Shown here piece by piece: positions 25,812 to 36,895 of a stretch of 64,000 nt of DNA. Numbering within the stretch: position 1 is the stretch's first letter; each line of letters begins with the position of its first letter. Position numbers and translations under genes: made by a program. The stretch comes from Flavobacteriaceae bacterium (lineage in GTDB: Bacteria; Bacteroidota; Bacteroidia; Flavobacteriales; Flavobacteriaceae), in contig PKDY01000055.1 of assembly GCA_002862755.1 (NCBI GenBank), positions 1-64,000 of the forward strand. The letters are read 5' to 3'. Below the pieces are notes generated by a model. The model made no database searches. It was not told the DNA's origin and worked only from the letters and a program-made list of their open reading frames with translations.

Positions 25812-27269
25812 ATGGACACAAAAATTATAAAAAACAAAGAATTAAATATTTGGGAAGCTTTAATCCCAGTAGTTGCATTAGTAATAATGCTTGGTTATAA
25901 TGTATATGTATTTGGAGATAGTGCTTTAGGCGGAAGCAATCAATTTATTTTATTACTTGGGGCAGCAGTTGCAGCAATAGTAGGTTTTTTTAACAAAGTT
26001 ACGTATCAAAAAATGATTGATGAAGTAGCTGAAAATATTAAATCTACAGCTGGAGCCATTCTAATATTACTTATGGTAGGTGCTTTGGCAGGCACTTGGT
26101 TGGTTAGTGGAATCATACCATCTATGATTTATTATGGATTACAAATTTTAAGCCCAGCTATTTTTTTACCAGCCACCTTAATTATTTGTTCTGTTATTTC
26201 AATCGCAACTGGAAGTTCTTGGACAACTTCAGCTACAGTAGGTATTGCATTAATTGGAATTGGTGGTACTTTAGGATTTCCCTTAGGTATGGTTGCAGGA
26301 GCAGTTATTTCTGGTGCTTATTTTGGCGATAAGCTTTCACCAATGTCAGATACAACAAACCTAGCTCCAGCCATGGCAGGAACTGATTTATTTACACATA
26401 TCAAATACATGACGCTTACAACCGTTCCAACCTATATTGTTTCTTTAATTCTTTTTATTATACTTGGATTAACAGTAGATACAACTGGAATAGCAGATTC
26501 ATCTGTATTGTTAGCAGACATTGAAAAAGCATTTCATATTACACCATGGTTATTTATTGTTCCCATCATTGTAATTGGTTTAATTGTTAAAAAAACAGAG
26601 CCTTTAATTGCGTTACTTATAGGAACATTATTAGCGGGGGTTTTTGCCATACTATTTCAACCAGAAATTGTTTTAATGCTTTCTGGAGGGAAAACATTAA
26701 ATTTTGCAAATGCCTATAAAGGGGTTTTAAATGCCATCACAACTGATTCAGTTATCCCTACTGAAAACAGCACATTAACAGACTTATTCAAATCAGGAGG
26801 AATGCAGAAAATGCTAGGAACGATTTGGCTAATTCTTTGTGCTATGGTTTTTGGAGGTATAATGGACGCTATTGGAGCTTTATCTAGAATAAGTCAAGCA
26901 TTATTAAATCTTGCAAAATCTACTTTTGGACTTTTTGCTTCAACGGTAGGAAGTTGTTTGGCCTTGAACATTACAGCATCCGATCAATATTTAGCTATTG
27001 TTGTTCCTGGGAAAATGTTTGCCAAAGCATATGCAGATAAAGGACTAGCTCCAGAAAATTTAAGTAGAACCTTAGAAGATTCAGGTACTGTTACTTCTGT
27101 ATTAATCCCTTGGAATACATGTGGTGCATATCAGTCGGGAACTCTAGGAGTAGAAACTTTTGATTATCTTCCTTATGCATTTTTCAACTTATTAAGTCCA
27201 TTTATGACTTTGTTATTTGCAGCATTTAACATCAAAATAAGACAATTAGTTTCAACTATTAAAAACTAG
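25812..27269 (+). CDS. nhaC: Na+/H+ antiporter NhaC family
   Basis: 485 residues with about 12 membrane segments. Family features include IATGSSWTTSATVGIALIGIG, GAYFGDKLSPMSDTTNLAP and SGTVTSVLIPWNTCGAYQSG. It exchanges protons for sodium at the inner membrane; related members exchange malate for lactate or transport other organic ions, so the substrate is probable rather than certain. Single gene followed by a terminator. Confidence 0.9.
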   Translation: MDTKIIKNKELNIWEALIPVVALVIMLGYNVYVFGDSALGGSNQFILLLGAAVAAIVGFFNKVTYQKMIDEVAENIKSTAGAILILLMVGALAGTWLVSGIIPSMIYYGLQILSPAIFLPATLIICSVISIATGSSWTTSATVGIALIGIGGTLGFPLGMVAGAVISGAYFGDKLSPMSDTTNLAPAMAGTDLFTHIKYMTLTTVPTYIVSLILFIILGLTVDTTGIADSSVLLADIEKAFHITPWLFIVPIIVIGLIVKKTEPLIALLIGTLLAGVFAILFQPEIVLMLSGGKTLNFANAYKGVLNAITTDSVIPTENSTLTDLFKSGGMQKMLGTIWLILCAMVFGGIMDAIGALSRISQALLNLAKSTFGLFASTVGSCLALNITASDQYLAIVVPGKMFAKAYADKGLAPENLSRTLEDSGTVTSVLIPWNTCGAYQSGTLGVETFDYLPYAFFNLLSPFMTLLFAAFNIKIRQLVSTIKN

Positions 27270-27306
27270 GAGAACTATAGTTTAAATCTATTTTAAAATA
27301 AAAATT

Positions 27307-27338
27307 AACCATTACTTAAAAAGAGTAATGGTTTTTTT
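27307..27338 (+). terminator. Rho-independent terminator after nhaC
   Basis: Stem AACCATTACT / AGTAATGGTT followed by TTTTT, 37 bases after the stop. Confidence 0.85.
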
Positions 27339-27401
27339 ATTTGTAAATTTGAGATACTATCAATTATAACAAACAATTTGATACAAATTTCTCAATATTA
27401 A

Positions 27402-29603
<2,202 letters not shown>

Positions 29604-29624
29604 ATAATAACCTAACAAAAAACC

Positions 29625-29657
29625 AAAAGCACTTTTAAATACAGAAGTGCTTTTTTT
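29625..29657 (+). terminator. Rho-independent terminator after katG
   Basis: Stem AAAAGCACTT / AAGTGCTTTT with a 10-base loop and a T run, 21 bases after the stop. Confidence 0.87.
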
Positions 29658-29841
29658 ATTTATTTAATAATTTTATTAATTAAATTTTATTAATTCAATA
29701 AATATTAAGTTAATTTTTTGTAAGAAATATTGGTATAATTATTCTCTATTATTCAATAAAAACAAACCATCAAAAGCTCATTAAAGTAGTCGTGGATTTA
29801 GTAATTTTGCATCATTAAAATAACTCAAAAATTAGTTAATT

Positions 29842-30477
29842 ATGTCATTAGTAGGAAAAAAATTCCCAAACATTACAGTTGATGCTATCTCAGAGATGGG
29901 TGATAATTTAAGAATCAATGTATTAGAAGAAGCTACAAAAAACAACAAAAAAGTTTTATTATTTTGGTATCCAAAAGATTTTACTTTTGTATGTCCAACA
30001 GAATTACACGCTTTTCAAGCAGCTTTAGGAGAGTTTGAAAAAAGAAACACTATCGTAATTGGTGCTTCTTGCGACACTAATGAAGTTCACTTTGCTTGGT
30101 TAAACACTCCTAAAAACAATGGAGGAATTGAAGGCGTTACATATCCTTTATTAGCAGATACAACAAGAAATTTAGCTGCTGCTTTAGATATTTTAGATGC
30201 AGAATGGGTTTATGATGAAAATTTAGACGAAGAAATTTTAGCAGGTTCAAATGTAACATTCAGAGCAACTTATTTAGTTGATGAAGATGGTAAAATTTTC
30301 CACGAAAGCGTGAATGATATGCCATTAGGAAGAAATGTTAATGAATATTTACGTTTAATTGATGCATACACTCACGTTCAAACTAAAGGTGAAGTATGTC
30401 CTGCAAACTGGGAAGAAGGGAAAGAAGCAATGAATGCAGATCGTTTAAGTACTGCAGCATATTTAAGTCAAAACTAA
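29842..30477 (+). CDS. Two-Cys peroxiredoxin (AhpC/TSA family)
   Basis: 211 residues. Peroxidatic Cys51 in TFVCPTELHAF and resolving Cys186 in GEVCPANWEEG make it a typical two-Cys peroxiredoxin, reducing peroxides with electrons from thioredoxin. A thioredoxin-like gene follows after 82 bases and likely serves as reductant. TAATTTTG at 29802-29809 may be the -7 element. The first gene of a conserved flavobacterial trio with thioredoxin and DUF6952. Confidence 0.94.
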   Translation: MSLVGKKFPNITVDAISEMGDNLRINVLEEATKNNKKVLLFWYPKDFTFVCPTELHAFQAALGEFEKRNTIVIGASCDTNEVHFAWLNTPKNNGGIEGVTYPLLADTTRNLAAALDILDAEWVYDENLDEEILAGSNVTFRATYLVDEDGKIFHESVNDMPLGRNVNEYLRLIDAYTHVQTKGEVCPANWEEGKEAMNADRLSTAAYLSQN

Positions 30478-30559
30478 AATCAAAATTTATCTTATCATTT
30501 TCAATAGCAATTTAAAACATTGCTATTGAATTTGATGAGCTTATTAAAATTGAAATGAA

Positions 30560-30868
30560 ATGTTTACAGAAATAGAACAAGATAATTTAGCAGAAATCAT
30601 TAACTCTAACGACATTGTGGTCGTTCAATATTCTGCATCATGGTGTGGAAATTGCAGAATCATGAAGCCTAAATTTAAAAAATTAGCTTCTGAAAATGAA
30701 ACTATTCCTTTTTTAGTTGTTGATGCTGAAAAATTTCCAGAATCAAGAAAACTAGCTAAAGTAGACAACTTACCTACTTTTGCTACTTTTAAAAATGGCG
30801 CTTTGGTGAACCAAACACAAACCAATAAAGCAGAGGTTTTAACAGAATTAGTCAACGAAGTAATATAA
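30560..30868 (+). CDS. Thioredoxin family protein
   Basis: 102 residues, a minimal thioredoxin fold with active site WCGNC (Cys29, Cys32) in place of the usual WCGPC, and the cis-Pro in NLPTFATF. It lies between the peroxiredoxin and DUF6952 genes and is the probable electron donor of the peroxiredoxin. The Asn in the active site should shift its redox potential relative to thioredoxin 1. Confidence 0.92.
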   Translation: MFTEIEQDNLAEIINSNDIVVVQYSASWCGNCRIMKPKFKKLASENETIPFLVVDAEKFPESRKLAKVDNLPTFATFKNGALVNQTQTNKAEVLTELVNEVI

Positions 30869-30927
30869 CGAGTTGGTAAACTTTGGAAAAATTATTCTTT
30901 TAACGAATCCATTCAAAAATAAGCAAC

Positions 30928-31188
30928 ATGAAATTAACCGTTATCAAACAACTAACACAGTTTATTAAAGATAATGATGCTGATTATCTAGTAGAAACCA
31001 TCGAAGTTTTAGAAAATCTAACCGAAGTTCCTTCTTTAAAAGATGAAGAGTTAGATGTAATTGGAGAACTAATATCCAATTTATACGGAGCTCTTGAAGT
31101 ACATAAATCAATCAAAGAAGGCAAAGATAAAAAGACCGCTTTAAATGATTTTATGAAGCGTGTTTTAGGCTCAATTGACAAAGAATAG
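30928..31188 (+). CDS. DUF6952 family protein
   Basis: 86 residues, mainly helical and acidic, without a signal peptide or Cys. It corresponds to a small conserved Bacteroidota family found after the peroxiredoxin-thioredoxin pair. The function is unknown; the conserved context suggests an accessory role in peroxide defence. Gene spacing of 59 bases and a terminator after it support one transcript. Confidence 0.8.
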   Translation: MKLTVIKQLTQFIKDNDADYLVETIEVLENLTEVPSLKDEELDVIGELISNLYGALEVHKSIKEGKDKKTALNDFMKRVLGSIDKE

Positions 31189-31217
31189 GAAATGCTATAA
31201 GCTTTCCTGTTTTTTTT
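31187..31217 (+). terminator. Terminator of the peroxiredoxin cluster
   Basis: Stem AGGAAA / TTTCCT (with AGC/GCT inside) followed by GTTTTTTTT. The left arm overlaps the DUF6952 stop codon. Confidence 0.65.
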
Positions 31218-31229
31218 CATCTTTACAAA

Positions 31230-31269
31230 AAAAATACAGCGTCGAAATCAATTCCAACACTGTATTTTG
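31230..31269 (-). terminator. Terminator after the GH16 gene
   Basis: AAAATACAG / CTGTATTTT with a long loop; on the - strand the stem is followed by a run of T. It lies 38 bases after the GH16 stop. Confidence 0.65.
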
Positions 31270-31306
31270 CATAAAAACTAATCCTCACAAATTAACTTAA
31301 CAATCT

Positions 31307-34132
31307 TTATTGTTTAACAATTTTACAATTGCTCATTCCATTTTTACCAGATAATTGAACAAAATAAATTCCTGAATGAAAATCAACCGTATTAATTGTT
31401 ATTTTTTGCTGATTATTACACTCTTCTTTAAGTATTATTTGCCCAGCACTGTTCATAATTACTATGTTTTCAAACAATCCTGCTGATTGCATTTCAATTG
31501 TTGCTTCATTCGTTACAGGGTTTGGATACACACTATATAAATCATTTAAAACATTTTCACTTTTCCCCATTTCATTAGCTATTCTTGATGTAGTAGTATT
31601 ACAACTACCCAGTACGAAATTCATTTTGTCATTAGCGGTATTATTTTCCCCTCCAGTTGGCAAACTGTAGGTATAATAAAAATAAATCGTTTGACCTGAA
31701 GTAGCATTAATTTTAAAAGGAACATTCGGTTGCGCTAAATAACCCGGATATGTAGCATTTAAAGCAGTGCTGTAATATAAAATAAGGGTTGTATTTCCTA
31801 TTCCAGTTCTATTAGGAACAAAAGTTAAGAAAGAACCTTCTGAATTATTGGTAATCGTAACATTAAAATCTCCATTCGCCGCTACTCTTGTACAGGATCC
31901 AACTGGAGGTGGTGGAGGTGTTTGAGAAGCTTCAGTAAATGTAAATTGCTCCCAAGTATCTTGTGAATCGGTACCAACTTGTTTTAGAATACCAGAACTA
32001 TTCAGCTGCAACCTTCTTAAATTACTTTCTAAGGTAGTCAAATAAAATTTACCATTACCTGCTGGAGTAATTTGCCATCTTTCCCAAGTACCAGCATAGC
32101 TACTCGGTTGCATGTCGGTAAAATCGGTGTTATCTGAACGCAATCTCGGATTTCCTTGACCACCAACACAATCAATGTAGTAACTATTATTTGGAGCAGC
32201 TGTAAACTTCCACTCTACCGTTGGCCCCGTTGATGTTATTGCTGTACTAAATGGATCTTCTGAACCATTAGCACCAATTCTTTTATTATGAAAGGGATTC
32301 GCTATATAATAGGTTTTATTTGGGTCGGGAACAAAAGTTGAAACAGTAGTTACTGTCACATTAAAAGTCACACTAGTTGCAGTTCCACATGCATTTGTAA
32401 AAGTAGCAGTATAATTTCCTGCTTGATTTGATTGTATATTTGAAATTGTTATTTCTCTTGTTGTTGCAGCAAAATTATTTGGCCCTGACCAAGACCAATT
32501 TCCTCCTGTCGTAGGTTGCGGTCCAAATGTAATGCTATTCCCAGACTGTAATGAAACCGTAGTATTTGAAGTCCAGTTTTGTCCATTTATAGCATAATAA
32601 GGTGTAACTGCTGTAGGTTGACAAACCGTTGTGTTTCCATCCACCCAAACAATATCATCAATTGCAAATTGAAAATTAGAAGCAGGAATTGCTCCGTCAT
32701 TTCCTATCCTAAACATATACGACATATCCTGAAAAGCAACCAAACCACCTAAATCACTTATTGGAATTGTAACTTGACCCCATTCTCCATTACGAACTAA
32801 GCCATATTTAGTTTGCCCTGCAGGAAAATTTACTTGGGCTGCATTCGTATAATTATCATTTACACCGATAAAAAATGACACATTTGCAGGTATTTTAATT
32901 TTAAATTTCAACGAACCATTCGCTGTATAATTGGACATATTCTTACCAAACAACGTTGTGATTCCAGCTCCAAACCAACCTTTAGAACTATCATTTGTGA
33001 ACGACAACACATTCGCACCTTCAGCTGGAGCTATAGCACTATTTTCAGTTAAGGTTTCACCAAAAATATAAAACTCTGAATCTGAACCAAAAGTCAGTTT
33101 TTTAGTTGTAGGTGTAGTATCGGTAAAAACACCAAAAGTTCCATTTTCAGCAGGAATAGTCCCATCTGAAAGTTCTACGCTTCCATATCCATTCCATTTG
33201 TGTACACGCACATAATCTACATACATTTTACCAGGAAGCGGAGCCGTTACTGCTCCATTGGAAGAAACACCCGGTAAAGTTCCCCCTACTGCCAAATTCA
33301 ATAACATATAAAAAGGTCTTGTAAAAGGAGCTGTTACAGAATTATTAACATCAATTGGGAAAGGATTTTCATATAAATCATATTCATTGGCACCATCCAC
33401 AACCGTAAAACGAATTTGTGTGGGTTCCCAATAAATTCTATATTTTACAAATCGATCATTTAAAGGTGCTGCAGCCACATAAGGTTTATTATAATTCACA
33501 TCAGAAGCAATATTTCCAGCACCACCAGGAACAGGAAAAAAAGTATTGGCTCCCACATATGTATTTACGGTAGAAGAAGTTGCACCTTGCTCATTTCTGG
33601 CTGCCTGACTGAATCCCATTTCCATCATATCAATTTCACCTTTAGCAGGCCAAGCTAAATTAGAAGTTCCCAGCATCCATACAGCTGGCCACAAACCTTG
33701 ATTAAGATTAGGAACACGCACACGCACTTCAACCATACCATAATGAATGGCAACTTTATTATCGCTATTGATTTTACCAGATGTAAAAACTCGTGAACCA
33801 GATACTTGATTTTTTGCCTCTAATACTAAAGCTTTATTCCCTGCTTCACCAGGGACATCTCCAATATAAACATTATTCGCTTCATAAGACTGTAATTCTT
33901 GATTTCCCCAACCACATAATCCAATATTACAACCATCACCAATATCTTTAGTCCATTGCGCAGTATTAAAAGTATTGAAATTATCTTCCCAAATAACAGG
34001 ACCAATTTGAGAATACGAAGAAGTTGTTATCAATAAAAATCCAGTAATAAATAAACAGAATTTAATCTTAGATTCTTTTAGGAGTGATAAAACACCTTTC
34101 CTTAAAAAGTAGTAAAAATCATTTTTTTTCAT
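31307..34132 (-). CDS. GH16 beta-glucanase with T9SS sorting domain
   Basis: 941 residues. Signal peptide about 24-42. The GH16 catalytic domain (about 45-315) has the signature GEIDMME with nucleophile Glu166, Asp168 and acid/base Glu171, typical of laminarinases and related endo-beta-1,3-glucanases. Then come a carbohydrate-binding-like beta domain (about 335-505), an Ig/PKD-like domain (about 510-600), a ricin-like segment (about 605-745), a beta domain (about 755-850) and a C-terminal type A sorting domain (SVYPNPVTNEATIEM onward). It would be secreted by T9SS to degrade extracellular beta-glucan. The exact substrate is not certain. Confidence 0.93.
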   Translation of the reverse strand: MKKNDFYYFLRKGVLSLLKESKIKFCLFITGFLLITTSSYSQIGPVIWEDNFNTFNTAQWTKDIGDGCNIGLCGWGNQELQSYEANNVYIGDVPGEAGNKALVLEAKNQVSGSRVFTSGKINSDNKVAIHYGMVEVRVRVPNLNQGLWPAVWMLGTSNLAWPAKGEIDMMEMGFSQAARNEQGATSSTVNTYVGANTFFPVPGGAGNIASDVNYNKPYVAAAPLNDRFVKYRIYWEPTQIRFTVVDGANEYDLYENPFPIDVNNSVTAPFTRPFYMLLNLAVGGTLPGVSSNGAVTAPLPGKMYVDYVRVHKWNGYGSVELSDGTIPAENGTFGVFTDTTPTTKKLTFGSDSEFYIFGETLTENSAIAPAEGANVLSFTNDSSKGWFGAGITTLFGKNMSNYTANGSLKFKIKIPANVSFFIGVNDNYTNAAQVNFPAGQTKYGLVRNGEWGQVTIPISDLGGLVAFQDMSYMFRIGNDGAIPASNFQFAIDDIVWVDGNTTVCQPTAVTPYYAINGQNWTSNTTVSLQSGNSITFGPQPTTGGNWSWSGPNNFAATTREITISNIQSNQAGNYTATFTNACGTATSVTFNVTVTTVSTFVPDPNKTYYIANPFHNKRIGANGSEDPFSTAITSTGPTVEWKFTAAPNNSYYIDCVGGQGNPRLRSDNTDFTDMQPSSYAGTWERWQITPAGNGKFYLTTLESNLRRLQLNSSGILKQVGTDSQDTWEQFTFTEASQTPPPPPVGSCTRVAANGDFNVTITNNSEGSFLTFVPNRTGIGNTTLILYYSTALNATYPGYLAQPNVPFKINATSGQTIYFYYTYSLPTGGENNTANDKMNFVLGSCNTTTSRIANEMGKSENVLNDLYSVYPNPVTNEATIEMQSAGLFENIVIMNSAGQIILKEECNNQQKITINTVDFHSGIYFVQLSGKNGMSNCKIVKQ

Positions 34133-34490
34133 AATATATAGAGTTTGTTTTGTTTGCTATCATAAAATTCAATCATAATCGCCATTAACACCACTTAAAT
34201 TATGGTATCAAAAAAAAATAGCTTTATTTTTTATAATATCCCAAAAATAATGTTAAAAAAATAAGCAATAAACAAAACAAAGGCTATAAAAAATATACAA
34301 TAGTCATTTAACATCCTCTACAACTTAAAATGTTAAAATAAAAAGTATTTCATCGATTATTTCATACACTTTAAAGAAAAAAGACTAATTATTGACTATT
34401 TTAAATTGCCTTTTAAAGCTTTTAAAATTAAAAATGTATAGGTAATGTTGAGTAAATCTTCTTTTACATAAAGCTAAATTAAAAGAAGAT
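34133..34490. other. AT-rich intergenic region upstream of GH16 gene
   Basis: 358 bases without a coding frame. It holds the probable promoter of the GH16 gene (34242-34275) and, at its right end, a hairpin overlapping the aquaporin stop. The rest is poly-A/T-rich sequence in which I see no further structure. Confidence 0.6.
34242..34275 (-). promoter_or_regulatory. Possible promoter of the GH16 gene
   Basis: On the - strand: TTG (34273-34275), 23 bases, TATTTTTG (34242-34249). A full -7 match with spacing at the upper limit, giving a leader of about 105 bases. Confidence 0.4.
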
Positions 34491-34494
34491 TTAC
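34452..34494. terminator. Hairpin at the end of the arsenic operon
   Basis: A perfect 15-base stem GTAAATCTTCTTTTA / TAAAAGAAGATTTAC with a 13-base loop. The aquaporin stop codon is inside the right arm. On the - strand no T run follows, so it may stabilise the 3' end rather than terminate; on the + strand a CTTTTT follows. Confidence 0.5.
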
Positions 34495-35138
34495 CTTTTT
34501 GAATTAAAGAAATGATACATTAAAAGAAAAAATAGCATTCCAGCTATTGGAGCTAAAAAATAGAGCCATAGAAAATCAGTACTACCCGAAATAATAGACG
34601 GACCAAAACTTCTTGCAGGATTCATTGAAGCTCCACAAATAGGACCTGCTAACCAAGCTTCTAAAAAAACTGTAAAACCTATTAAAAAAGGAGCCCATTT
34701 TTTTAAAGACAAAACAGCATTCGATATCACAATAACTCCCATTAAAATAAAGCTAAGCTCAAATTCAAGAAAAAAAGATTCCCAAACACTTCCACTTGGA
34801 ATGGTATTTCCTAATTTTTGATTGGATGGAAAAATATAATGAAGCAACAAACTAGCTAAGACCGCTCCTAAAAATTGAAAAAAAATATAGAATAGAGTGT
34901 TTTTAATTTCAATGTTTTTATTAAAATAGAATGTTACTGTTACCGCAGGATTAATATGACAATCCGAAAACTTACCTAAAAACTGAACCAAAATCCAGAC
35001 AGTTACCCCAAAAACCACACCAATACCAAAAGCCTGAATAACACCATTATATTCTTCACTAATGATAATAGATCCGGTTCCAAAAAACACCAATAAAAAA
35101 GTACCCAAAAACTCAGCCCAATAATTTTTATTTTCCAT
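34491..35138 (-). CDS. Aquaporin (MIP family), arsenic operon type
   Basis: 215 residues from ATG 35138 (MENKNYWAEFLGTF); the seven-residue extension in the track is rejected. Six membrane segments and both half-helix motifs, HINPAV and SMNPARSFGP. Its start overlaps the arsC-like gene by 11 bases. In arsenic operons such channels (AqpS of Sinorhizobium) let arsenite formed by arsenate reduction flow out. No ArsB or Acr3 pump is present here. Water or glycerol transport alone cannot be excluded. Confidence 0.87.
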   Translation of the reverse strand: MENKNYWAEFLGTFLLVFFGTGSIIISEEYNGVIQAFGIGVVFGVTVWILVQFLGKFSDCHINPAVTVTFYFNKNIEIKNTLFYIFFQFLGAVLASLLLHYIFPSNQKLGNTIPSGSVWESFFLEFELSFILMGVIVISNAVLSLKKWAPFLIGFTVFLEAWLAGPICGASMNPARSFGPSIISGSTDFLWLYFLAPIAGMLFFLLMYHFFNSKR

Positions 35139-35745
35139 TTTGAATCTTTGAAAACACATACGCCATTTCAGTTGCTATTTCAATGCTTTTATCCCAATAT
35201 CCTTGTTCCATTTCATCTGTATTGTCAAATTTTTTAGGATCTTCATATTGAATAGAAAAGCGTTTTTCTGCACCTGAAACAAAAGGACAAGCTTCATTAG
35301 CTGAAGAACATGTCATGACAGCTGCAAAATTTGAAATGGGATTGAATGTATGTTGCAGGGTTTTTGAAAAAGCAATAACAGGTGGTTCATTAACGTCAAA
35401 TTTTATAGCATAAACAGGATTTGTTGCATCAACTAGCTTTTCATATTCAAAACCTTGTTTTTTAAGCGTTTCTGCTACCATATAAAACAAAGCCGTAGCT
35501 TCTGTTCCTGCTGAAAAACAATTTACATTAGATATTTCATAATAAAAAGCCATGGCTTGCGCCCAAATTTGGGACAAATGACTTCTACGTGAATTATGGG
35601 TGCAAATAAAATTGAGTCTAATTTTTTCCTGACGATTCACTTTCTCTTGAATATAATCAATTAAAGGTTGCAACACTTCTTTTCGATCTTTTGAAAGTGT
35701 ATCAAATGACAAAGTCAGTATGGTTTTTTCTAATTTTTCTAACAT
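35128..35745 (-). CDS. arsC: Low-molecular-weight phosphatase-like arsenate reductase
   Basis: 205 residues. The P-loop CX5R is Cys48-THNSR-Arg54 (FICTHNSRRSHLSQ), with a later redox Cys pair candidate in VMTCSSANEACPF, matching thioredoxin-coupled ArsC enzymes derived from tyrosine phosphatases. It reduces arsenate to arsenite in the cytoplasm. It sits between DUF6428 (157 bases away, with a large inverted repeat in the gap) and aquaporin (overlapping). Confidence 0.87.
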   Translation of the reverse strand: MLEKLEKTILTLSFDTLSKDRKEVLQPLIDYIQEKVNRQEKIRLNFICTHNSRRSHLSQIWAQAMAFYYEISNVNCFSAGTEATALFYMVAETLKKQGFEYEKLVDATNPVYAIKFDVNEPPVIAFSKTLQHTFNPISNFAAVMTCSSANEACPFVSGAEKRFSIQYEDPKKFDNTDEMEQGYWDKSIEIATEMAYVFSKIQNGK

Positions 35746-35756
35746 ATTTTTTTATT

Positions 35757-35890
35757 TAGCCCAGACTGGAGTAACTATCCTTTTAGCAGTTAAAAACGTA
35801 GTTTTATCTTTTTTTAAAAGCGACAACAGAAGCTTTTAAAAAAAGAATAAAACCGTTTGAGACCAAAAAGATAGTACAAAAGGCTGGATA
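35757..35890. repeat. Imperfect 130 bp inverted-repeat element inside the arsenic operon
   Basis: The gap between the DUF6428 and arsC-like genes folds almost end to end. Inner arms: 35794-35821 (AACGTAGTTTTATCTTTTTT..) and 35832-35858 (..AAAAAAAGAATAAAACCGTTT). Outer arms: ACTATCCTTTT (35775-35785) with AAAAAGATAGT, and TAGCCCAG (35757) with GGCTGGA near 35884. The outline AGCCC..ATCCTTTT..AAAAGATA..GGCT resembles a degenerate intergenic repeat that I recall from flavobacterial genomes; this was not verified. Confidence 0.5.
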
Positions 35891-35902
35891 AGCTTCTTAT
35901 AC

Positions 35903-36376
35903 TTAACAACAACCCGAACCAGGAGCACAGGAATTTTCTTTTGCTTTCCATTCTCCTAATTTCACTTTCGTTTTTTCCTGTGGAATTCCGCAAGAGTCAC
36001 TTGCCAAACAAGTGGTTAATTTAGAGGTTAACAAGAAGTTCTTGCCATCAAAATCTAGGTTAAATTTCCCAATAGTATCTGGCATTTGATATTCTACTTC
36101 AATTTCTAAATCTTCCATACCAATAATTTTTTCTGACAATTCAATGATATGAATTAACTTTTCAGGATGCAAACGATGATCATAATCATTCGCTTCCCAT
36201 AATTGGAAATTTACTACATCTTCTTTTCGAACTGTTCCCCCACAATCAATAAAATGTTTCGACACTTTACCCACCTCGGTAACATGAAAGTGAGAAGGTA
36301 CTAATTGACCATTAGGCAATTGAAAAGCAATTACAGACAAGTCTTTTAAAGCGTTTTTTATTTCTGATAATTTCAT
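35903..36376 (-). CDS. DUF6428 family protein of the arsenic operon
   Basis: 157 residues, cytoplasmic. Cys residues are in FIDCGGTV, TTCLASDSCG and a tail CAPGSGCC, a set well suited to binding arsenite or another soft metal. The family is found in Bacteroidota between arsR and arsC. The function is unknown; an arsenite chaperone or sequestration role is an inference from the cysteines and position. It follows arsR after 30 bases. Confidence 0.83.
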   Translation of the reverse strand: MKLSEIKNALKDLSVIAFQLPNGQLVPSHFHVTEVGKVSKHFIDCGGTVRKEDVVNFQLWEANDYDHRLHPEKLIHIIELSEKIIGMEDLEIEVEYQMPDTIGKFNLDFDGKNFLLTSKLTTCLASDSCGIPQEKTKVKLGEWKAKENSCAPGSGCC

Positions 36377-36406
36377 AATAGTATTATTTTGAGTAATAAA
36401 TTTAGT

Positions 36407-36730
36407 TTAGCAACATTTATTTTGCAACTGATTGGTAAGTCCTTCAAAGTACTCTTCAATCATTTTTAGCGTATCTGGATTTAAGCAATAACAAATAGCC
36501 GTACCTTCTATGGTTCCTTTTATAATGTTGGCATTTTTCAATTCTTTTAAATGTTGCGAAACAGTGGGTTGAGCCAAAGGCAATTCGTTCACAATATCGC
36601 CACAAATACAAGTGTCCACTTGTAGCAAATACTGAATAATTGCAATTCTTGCAGGATGTGACATGGCTTTAAAAAGTGTTGCCAATTGATTTTGCTGCTC
36701 GGTAAAAAATTCTGATTTAGAAACTCCCAT
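36407..36730 (-). CDS. arsR: ArsR family metalloregulator
   Basis: 107 residues from ATG 36730 (MGVSKSEFF); the TTG at 36751 used in the track lies inside the operator and is rejected. Winged HTH with LPLAQPTVSQHLKELKNANI and the metal site VDTCICGDIV; more Cys occur in AICYCLNP and a CC tail. Without metal it should repress; arsenite would release it. First gene of arsR-DUF6428-arsC-aquaporin. Confidence 0.92.
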   Translation of the reverse strand: MGVSKSEFFTEQQNQLATLFKAMSHPARIAIIQYLLQVDTCICGDIVNELPLAQPTVSQHLKELKNANIIKGTIEGTAICYCLNPDTLKMIEEYFEGLTNQLQNKCC

Positions 36731-36741
36731 TTTTTTATTAT

Positions 36742-36763
36742 TATATTGCAATATTACGATATA
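36742..36763 (-). promoter_or_regulatory. ArsR operator
   Basis: TATATTGCAATATTACGATATA is a 22-base imperfect palindrome (9 of 11 positions in each half pair) centred on AATATT. It contains CAATATTA, a near -7 element (TAATATTG on the - strand), so ArsR binding would cover the promoter. Position is 12 bases upstream of the chosen arsR start. Confidence 0.6.
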
Positions 36764-36895
36764 AAAATATTACACACAACAAATAAATCAATTTTAACAC
36801 ATATGATACATATTTACAACGAGTTGTTACATGAATAGGCAGCAATTAAAAAACAATCCTATAAATTTACCATTCAAACATTTAAAACAAAAAAC

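Noticed and set aside
35757-35890. Integron attC-like site
   Set aside because: The fold is long and palindromic, but no RYYYAAC/GTTRRRY core pair is placed at the ends and no integrase or cassette is present.
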